Source: Sva-07 sp963716235 (GTDB lineage: Bacteria; Actinomycetota; Acidimicrobiia; Acidimicrobiales; Ilumatobacteraceae). Taken from it: 64,000 bases of DNA. Below the pieces are notes generated by a model. It worked only from the letters and a program-made list of their open reading frames with translations. It ran no database searches and had not been told where the DNA came from. The translations under genes were made by a program, and so were the position numbers. The stretch is taken from assembly GCA_963716235.1 (NCBI GenBank), contig CAVQTE010000020.1, positions 310,001 through 374,000 of the forward strand. Direction: 5' to 3'. Below, piece by piece: positions 59,822 to 64,000 of the stretch (positions within the stretch are counted from its first letter, which is position 1; each line of letters begins with the position of its first letter).

Positions 59822-60679
59822 TCAGGTTCGCGAATAGAGCGAGCGCGTGATGTAAGCCTGTTGGACGATACGCGCCACGGTCTGAACGATGTAGTAAACG
59901 ACCAGCGCCGCGAGGAAGAAGACCTGGAACACGGCGAAGACCACCGGCATGTACCCCAGCAGCTTCTGCTGGCCTGCCGACATCGTCGGGCCGATCGAGG
60001 CCCGCGAAGCAACCATGCGCTGCAACACGAAGTAGAGGGCACCCAGCACAACCACGAGCAGGATGTACGGCCAAGCGTCGACGATCCCGTTGGCGATCTC
60101 CGATGCGGCCGACTTCGACAGGTCGAGACCGAGCGACATCATCTCGCGTTTGGCGAACAGCGATTCGTAGAGAGCCGAATCGAACGACAGGTAGCGAGGA
60201 ATGAACCCCGGGTCGGCGACCTGGTCCGGACGACCGAACACCGCCCAGACCGCGTTCGCGATCGGACGGGCCGAACCACGCGGCGCATACGTCAGACCGC
60301 GCAGGACACGGAACATGATGACGAACACCGCGGCCTGCGCCACCAGCGGGAGATAGGAGGCCGCCGGATTGATCTTGTGCTCCTGGTAACGCTTCATGAT
60401 CTCTTCGTTGAGCTTGATGCGGTCGTTGCGGTACTCGTTCTGCAACTTGCGGATCTCCGGCTCGAGACGCTGCACCTCAAGTGCCCCCTTGGTGCTCCTG
60501 AGCGTCAACGGAGTGGTGATTGCGATCACGACGACCGCCATGAGACCGATCGCGAGCGTGTAGCTGGTGGTGAAGCCGTAGAACCAGGACAACAGTGCAG
60601 CGGGGATCTCGAACATGGCGTAGAAGTCCTCCCGCACGGCATCGTAAGCGGGCACGGTCCACGTGGAAAGCAGTGCCAC
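59822..60679 (-). CDS. yidC: YidC/Oxa1-like membrane protein insertase
   Basis: The 285-residue protein has five hydrophobic segments. The first is FYGFTTSYTLAIGLMAVVVI, followed by TTPLTLRSTKGALEVQRLEP and the cytoplasmic hairpin IRKLQNEYRNDRIKLNEEIM. INPAASYLPLVAQAAVFVIM follows; the family order and the hydrophilic groove Arg are kept. It helps insert membrane proteins. The usual yidC neighbours (rpmH, rnpA, jag, rsmG) are absent, so this is probably an extra copy. It lies between two direct repeats, which suggests movement or duplication. Confidence 0.87.
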   Translation of the reverse strand: MALLSTWTVPAYDAVREDFYAMFEIPAALLSWFYGFTTSYTLAIGLMAVVVIAITTPLTLRSTKGALEVQRLEPEIRKLQNEYRNDRIKLNEEIMKRYQEHKINPAASYLPLVAQAAVFVIMFRVLRGLTYAPRGSARPIANAVWAVFGRPDQVADPGFIPRYLSFDSALYESLFAKREMMSLGLDLSKSAASEIANGIVDAWPYILLVVVLGALYFVLQRMVASRASIGPTMSAGQQKLLGYMPVVFAVFQVFFLAALVVYYIVQTVARIVQQAYITRSLYSRT

Positions 60680-60730
60680 GGTTCAGCGAGATCGGCGAAC
60701 GTCCAGTGCCCGGTATGGGTCGTTATGCCG

Positions 60731-60814
60731 GTGAAAGTGCGGCGCCACGCTTGGGCCGATATCGCACGCGCCCATGAGTAGACGGGGCGTGATTCTGCGT
60801 GGCGAAGTGTGCGG
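60731..60814 (+). repeat. Repeat copy 3 plus extended direct repeat right of yidC
   Basis: Copy 3 of the 28-bp repeat (60731-60758) ends GCTTGGGCCGATATC like copy 2. It is followed by GATTCTG, then CGTGGCGAAGTGTGCGG (60791-60814). Together with 59629-59712 it forms a direct repeat bracketing the insertase gene; the distance between units is about 1.1 kb. Confidence 0.75.
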
Positions 60815-60904
60815 GTTTGAGTCGATCAATTGATGCGCCCGCACGATGCGCGGTGACCGTGTCGTGAACGGAACCGCAGAAGCGCACTTGACTTGCGTCT
60901 CACT

Positions 60905-60929
60905 ATGGTACTAATACTATTAGTACCAT
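60905..60929. promoter_or_regulatory. Perfect 25-bp palindrome: GntR (YtrA-type) operator
   Basis: ATGGTACTAATA (60905-60916) and TATTAGTACCAT (60918-60929) are exactly complementary around C60917. The AT-rich site overlaps the first two bases of the GntR start codon. YtrA-type GntR regulators bind such GTACTA...TAGTAC sites, so strong autorepression of the two-gene operon is expected. The gene may be leaderless or have a very short leader. Confidence 0.8.
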
Positions 60930-61276
60930 GCGTTGGGCGATCGATCACACATCCCGAGAGCGTCTCCAGGACCAGATCGCAAGTTGCGTCCGCCGCGGGG
61001 TGGCGTCCGGAGAGCTGACCGTCGGTGAGCAACTACCGCCCGCTGCTGAACTCGGCACGGCGTTGTCCGTCGATCGCAACACCGTGCTCGCCGCTTACCG
61101 ACAGCTCCGCGATGACGGAGTACTCGAGTTCCGACGCGGACGCGGAGCACGCGTTCGCGTCCGCGGGCCCGGCACTGTCGTCGGTGACCGAGGCAGCCCA
61201 GAAGCTGATCGCCACCGCCAACGAGCACGGTCTCGGGAAGAACGACCTGATCCGCATCATCAAGGAGCTGACATGA
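60928..61276 (+). pseudogene. GntR-family (YtrA-type) regulator gene with one frameshift
   Basis: The first frame gives a good winged helix: HTSRERLQDQIASCVRRGVA, GEQLPPAAELGTALSVDRNT and YRQLRDDGVLEFRRGRGARV. After about 61150 family sequence continues in another frame: SSVTEAAQKLIATANEHGLG and KNDLIRIIKELT. The stop at 61274-61276 overlaps the next ATG (ATGA). Without correction the first frame reads straight into the downstream membrane-protein gene, giving a 285-residue fusion. The change lies in the GC-rich stretch CGCGTTCGCGTCCGCGGGCC, so error or real fusion are both possible. Confidence 0.7.
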
Positions 61277-61785
61277 CCTCACCACCCATCACCGGTCCGA
61301 GCCGACACACCGTGTACACCGGCCGCACCACCAGCTGGCCGATGGTCGCCGCGACATGCGTCGGCGCGCTCGTCGTCGTGGTCATGGGCAAGGAATCCGA
61401 CGGCGCGTGGGGCGACCCCATGTTCGTGGTGCCGCTGATCCTCGTCGCCATCGGCGTGCTCGCCAACGTCCTGACGGCATCCAGCGTTCGTGCCACCGCC
61501 GGTCCCAACGGCCTCACCATCCACTGGGGGCTGGTCGGATGGCCCCGAAGCACCTACCGCATCAACGAGATCAACCACGCCGAAGTGATCACCCTGCCAT
61601 GGTGGCGAGTCTCCTACGGATTCTGGTGGACACCCAAGCGAACGAACTGCACCGTCCGCAGCGGACCGACCGTGCGACTCACGCTCCACAACCAACGCAT
61701 CGTCACCATCACGGTGCCCGAACCAGAAGCCGCCGTGGCCGCACTGCGTGACGCATCAACCGGCGGGCAACCACGACACGCTTGA
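61273..61785 (+). CDS. PH-like-domain membrane protein partner of the GntR regulator
   Basis: The 170-residue protein from ATG 61273 has two hydrophobic helices (WPMVAATCVGALVVVVMG and MFVVPLILVAIGVLANVL). A soluble beta-rich part follows (GPNGLTIHWGLVGWPRSTYR, INEINHAEVITLPWWRVSYG, GPTVRLTLHNQRIVTITVPE), similar to membrane proteins with a bacterial PH-like fold. Such genes often follow a YtrA-type GntR regulator and are controlled by it. In the sequence as given its frame is also reached from the frameshifted GntR start. Confidence 0.75.
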   Translation: MTSPPITGPSRHTVYTGRTTSWPMVAATCVGALVVVVMGKESDGAWGDPMFVVPLILVAIGVLANVLTASSVRATAGPNGLTIHWGLVGWPRSTYRINEINHAEVITLPWWRVSYGFWWTPKRTNCTVRSGPTVRLTLHNQRIVTITVPEPEAAVAALRDASTGGQPRHA

Positions 61786-61880
61786 GGCCCGCCGAAGTCC
61801 CCAGCGGCTTGTTGATGGGACAGTCGCGCGGCATCCGTGAGACCTCACCCGAACGCTGGGATGAGTGCTGCTCGCAGTGG

Positions 61881-62276
61881 TCAGCGGGGACGGTCGTAGG
61901 TGTGGTCCGTGGGTTGCGGTGTGACGCTGAGCAGCTTGACGCCGTCGGGCGTCTCGAACCGGTGCCAGGTGCCCATCGGCACGACGACGAGTTCGCCGGG
62001 TTGCAGCGAAGCTGCCCGCTCCGTGTCGCCGTCGAGAAAGAAGATGGTGGTCGCGCCGTCGATGACCATGACGATCTCGTCACCCGCTCCGTGACGTTCC
62101 CATTCGCTGTGTCCGGCCCAGTGGCCCACGAAGATTGCGCCGTCTCGATAGTCGGCGAGCCGTTTGAACGCGTCAGCGGATTCCTCGTCTCCGCCAGCAG
62201 GTGTTCGGTTCGGCAGGAACGTCAGCTGGGAGATCGCGTCGTTGATCGAGATGGGTGCCGGATCCGCATCATCCAT
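61881..62276 (-). CDS. Cupin-domain protein
   Basis: The 131-residue cupin has GAIFVGHWAGHSEWERHGAG, DEIVMVIDGATTIFFLDGD and LVVVPMGTWHRFETPDGVK. The His/Glu positions of the first motif and the His of the second fit a metal-binding cupin. The substrate or role is unknown; it may be a sugar- or acid-binding stress protein. Convergent with the PH-like membrane protein gene. Confidence 0.78.
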   Translation of the reverse strand: MDDADPAPISINDAISQLTFLPNRTPAGGDEESADAFKRLADYRDGAIFVGHWAGHSEWERHGAGDEIVMVIDGATTIFFLDGDTERAASLQPGELVVVPMGTWHRFETPDGVKLLSVTPQPTDHTYDRPR

Positions 62277-62383
62277 CTTCCGAGACTACGCGCTTCCCCT
62301 CAACCGCCCGACGTGCTGAACCTGTCTCTGCTCGAAGTGTTCAACACTGAGTACCCACGAACGCCAGAACGGTTGTCGGTGCC

Positions 62384-62411
62384 GCGATTACGTGACGCGA
62401 GACTTGGGCCG
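62384..62411 (+). repeat. 28-bp repeat ending GACTTGGGCCG, copy 4
   Basis: Starts GCGATTACGTGACGCGAG and ends ACTTGGGCCG; nearly the same as copy 1 at 59044. It lies in the gene-poor 260 bp between the cupin and the lipoprotein hydrolase genes, where I see no other feature. Confidence 0.8.
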
Positions 62412-62536
62412 CACTGCGGCGCCCGTTGAGCGGTTCGGACCGGATTACCGAGCGCCGATTATGGAGGGCCTCCGACCGCAGGCCCTGGGAGCTCCTTGAT
62501 GCATCCCCCCAGAGGCCCTTTGTGTTCGAGCGTTGT

Positions 62537-63637
62537 TCACTGGCCGAGGAACGGTGTTATGAGTTCGAGGAAGCGGTCTTGGTGTTCGATGAACCATCCG
62601 TGGAGACCTTCAGGATCGATCTCCAGCGTTGCGTTGTCGCCGATGCGTCGTGCGATGTACTGCGCGTTGCTCGGTGACACAGCGGGGTCCAACCCACCGT
62701 TCATGACGAGCACGGGCATTGTGATCGCGTCGAGGTCCGGCTCATCACCTGACCAATATGCTTGCTCGGCTTGGTCGTACTTGGCCCCGGTCCCTGCGAC
62801 CGTCGGGGGTTGCGGTCCGAGTTTTGCGTAGTCGGTGGCGAAGCGGGTGGTCGCGTCGGCCCCGGACGGTGAGTCCGAGAACAGTGTGGCCAGCAGATCG
62901 CACGTGGGTGTGTCGCTCGCAAAACACTCGACCAGCTCCGGGGGCGGCAACACACTCTGGGGACCTCCGGGGGATGCTCCGGTGATCGCGAGCGACGACA
63001 GGTTCTCGGGATGCCGGATGGCCAGGAGGAGCCCGATCTCGCCACCTGTCGACCAGCCAAGTACGTCGGGTCGATCAAGTCCGAGCGCCCCGATGAGGCC
63101 CGACGCGTCGTCTGCGAGATCCTCGAGCGTGAACGGCGTCGCGGTGGCAGTGGTATAGCCAAGGTCACGATTGTCGAACACGGTCACTCGTGCGTGCTCA
63201 GCGAGCGCTGCGAGCAGCGACGCCGGCCACACGCTCATCGGGCTCGCTTGCCCGGCGATCAGAACCAGATCTGGCCCGGAGCCGAACTGGCGATACGCCA
63301 TCGTCAAGTCGCCGACCGGAACGGTATAGATGGGCCCGAGGAAGGCGACGTCACCGGCCAATGCGGAGTTCGGAATCTCGGTGGGAGCCACTCTGGGGAC
63401 GGTGGTGCTGGGCAGCTCGGTGGTCGCCGACACTGTGTCGGATGGGATCGTGCCGGGAAGCTGCTCCGGCGTTGGGCTGGTGGTGCTGCTCGAACCGTTC
63501 GTCGCATCGACAGAGCTGTTGGCGACGCTCGCTGTGCCAGCATCGTCGCCGTCGCCGCAGGCGCCCGCTGCTGCTACGAGCAGACTGATGAGCGCGGCTC
63601 CGAGCAACCGGGCCCTTCTCGTTTGTGCCGTCTTCAT
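62537..63637 (-). CDS. Lipoprotein alpha/beta hydrolase
   Basis: The 366-residue protein starts at ATG 63637 behind CCAAGGAGGTTCACC. Lipoprotein signal LLVAAAGAC puts the lipid on Cys27. A Ser/Thr/Pro-rich linker of about 60 residues follows, and then an alpha/beta-hydrolase domain: GPDLVLIAGQASPMSVWPAS, VTVFDNRDLGYTTA, nucleophile Ser in GWSTGGEIGLLLAIRHPENL, Asp in NGGLDPAVSP and His in DPEGLHGWF. It is a cell-surface esterase or peptidase of the TAP-like kind; substrate unknown. Confidence 0.88.
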   Translation of the reverse strand: MKTAQTRRARLLGAALISLLVAAAGACGDGDDAGTASVANSSVDATNGSSSTTSPTPEQLPGTIPSDTVSATTELPSTTVPRVAPTEIPNSALAGDVAFLGPIYTVPVGDLTMAYRQFGSGPDLVLIAGQASPMSVWPASLLAALAEHARVTVFDNRDLGYTTATATPFTLEDLADDASGLIGALGLDRPDVLGWSTGGEIGLLLAIRHPENLSSLAITGASPGGPQSVLPPPELVECFASDTPTCDLLATLFSDSPSGADATTRFATDYAKLGPQPPTVAGTGAKYDQAEQAYWSGDEPDLDAITMPVLVMNGGLDPAVSPSNAQYIARRIGDNATLEIDPEGLHGWFIEHQDRFLELITPFLGQ

Positions 63638-63725
63638 GGTGAACCTCCTTGGCTTGTGTTGCAGTTGGACTTGGAGCCGGACTACCGGCCACCCCGCTCT
63701 GGATTGCCGTCGACCACATCCGATG

Positions 63726-64000
63726 TCATGTTCGTGTGTAGGTCCAGAGGTCCACCACTGATCCGCTTTCTTCGGCGAGGGTTCTGCCGTCCGGGCTGAA
63801 CGCGATGAACCCGAAGGGGCTGAGGCTGGACTCGGACTCGTTGAGTTGCTCACCGGTTGCAGTGTCGAACAACTTCGGCTGGTTGCCCAGGGTCGCGATG
63901 GCGAGCAGCGCGCCGTCCGGGCTGAAGGCCGGGGGGGCGGAAGCGTCGATCCTGAAGACCTCCTCGCCGGTGGTGAGGTCCCAGACGGACGCCGCGAGGA
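63726..64000 (-). CDS. WD40-repeat protein, C-terminal end (rest outside window)
   Basis: The last 90 residues are visible on the minus strand: VWDLTTGEEVFRIDASAPPA, FSPDGALLAIATLGNQPKLF, DTATGEQLN and FIAFSPDGRTLAEESGSVVD, followed by LWTYTRT and the stop. The repeated FSPDG and D-x-x-TGE words are typical of WD40/beta-propeller proteins. The start is beyond the window edge. It is upstream of the lipoprotein hydrolase gene, 88 bp apart, same strand. Confidence 0.8.
   Translation of the reverse strand, partial: LAASVWDLTTGEEVFRIDASAPPAFSPDGALLAIATLGNQPKLFDTATGEQLNESESSLSPFGFIAFSPDGRTLAEESGSVVDLWTYTRT

Noticed and set aside
58933..60051. 372-residue open frame on the minus strand
   Set aside because: Arg/Ser/Pro-rich, crosses repeats and the cupin gene in antisense, no recognisable motif.

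Overview
The window is high-GC actinobacterial DNA, densely packed and coding on both strands. An F420-type luciferase-like oxidoreductase, a CoA-linked set of SDR, acyl-CoA synthetase and FadB/FadJ-type genes, a Baeyer-Villiger-type monooxygenase, IdeR-like iron control, furA-katG, a short DUF6131-like membrane protein and Thr-rich secreted proteins suggest a free-living aerobic Acidimicrobiia-like organism (Ilumatobacter-type is my guess; inferred, not proven). I see no rRNA, no intact tRNA and no CRISPR array.

Layout. 1-6.4 kb: a dimethylformamidase-like protein (cut by the window edge), an S51-type peptidase, a metallophosphoesterase, a PEP-synthase-like enzyme with a membrane partner, and a frameshifted CmcJ/NvfI-like oxygenase. 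6.5-16 kb: sulfatase, multicopper oxidase, F420-type oxidoreductase, GNAT, two hairpins, VOC protein, YczE-like protein, type II dehydroquinase, EAL-HDOD regulator, DoxX and a histidine phosphatase. 16.1-19.3 kb: an IS30-family element sitting in a palindromic repeat, then a fatty-acid-hydroxylase-type gene and a metal-dependent hydrolase bracketed by two more copies of that repeat. 19.3-27.5 kb: CorA, flavin monooxygenase, Gfo/Idh dehydrogenase, UBP zinc finger, MTA/SAH nucleosidase, a DUF2892 protein behind a CsoR/CstR-like operator, an SDR and a multifunctional beta-oxidation protein.

27.5-38 kb holds the most unusual part: a one-strand operon of seven exported proteins. Five of them end in the same cysteine-pair module (GPC, then VDFG-like, then a second Cys), and the last gene encodes a small membrane-anchored beta-sandwich protein. 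A DUF4242-like protein and a large AAA-LuxR regulator lie just upstream on the same strand. The logic resembles Firmicutes WxL operons, but I do not recognise the shared module. 38-52.7 kb: a coiled-coil membrane protein, acyl-CoA synthetase, SDR, GT39-like membrane protein, LURP-one-like protein, an EfeU-type iron permease with a two-cupredoxin lipoprotein behind an IdeR-like box, DUF6325, furA-katG, a frameshifted methyltransferase and ArsM.

52.8-62.5 kb looks like a decayed accessory region: three tRNA 3'-half fragments in one orientation, a tyrosine-recombinase C-terminal fragment, four small toxin-antitoxin-like pairs, an internally deleted aldolase next to a PfkB kinase, a second-type YidC gene between direct repeats, a 28-bp repeat family (four copies) and a frameshifted GntR gene under a perfect 25-bp palindrome. 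The window closes with a lipoprotein alpha/beta hydrolase and the end of a WD40-type protein.

Two dispersed palindrome families run through the window. One has the core GGGGTCWGACCCC with different but self-complementary outer arms; most copies sit right after stop codons and one lies in frame inside the sulfatase. The other has outer arms TTTGCGT/ACGCAAA. Several genes (CmcJ-like, methyltransferase, GntR) need one or two frameshifts to read through, so real decay and sequencing error both have to be considered.
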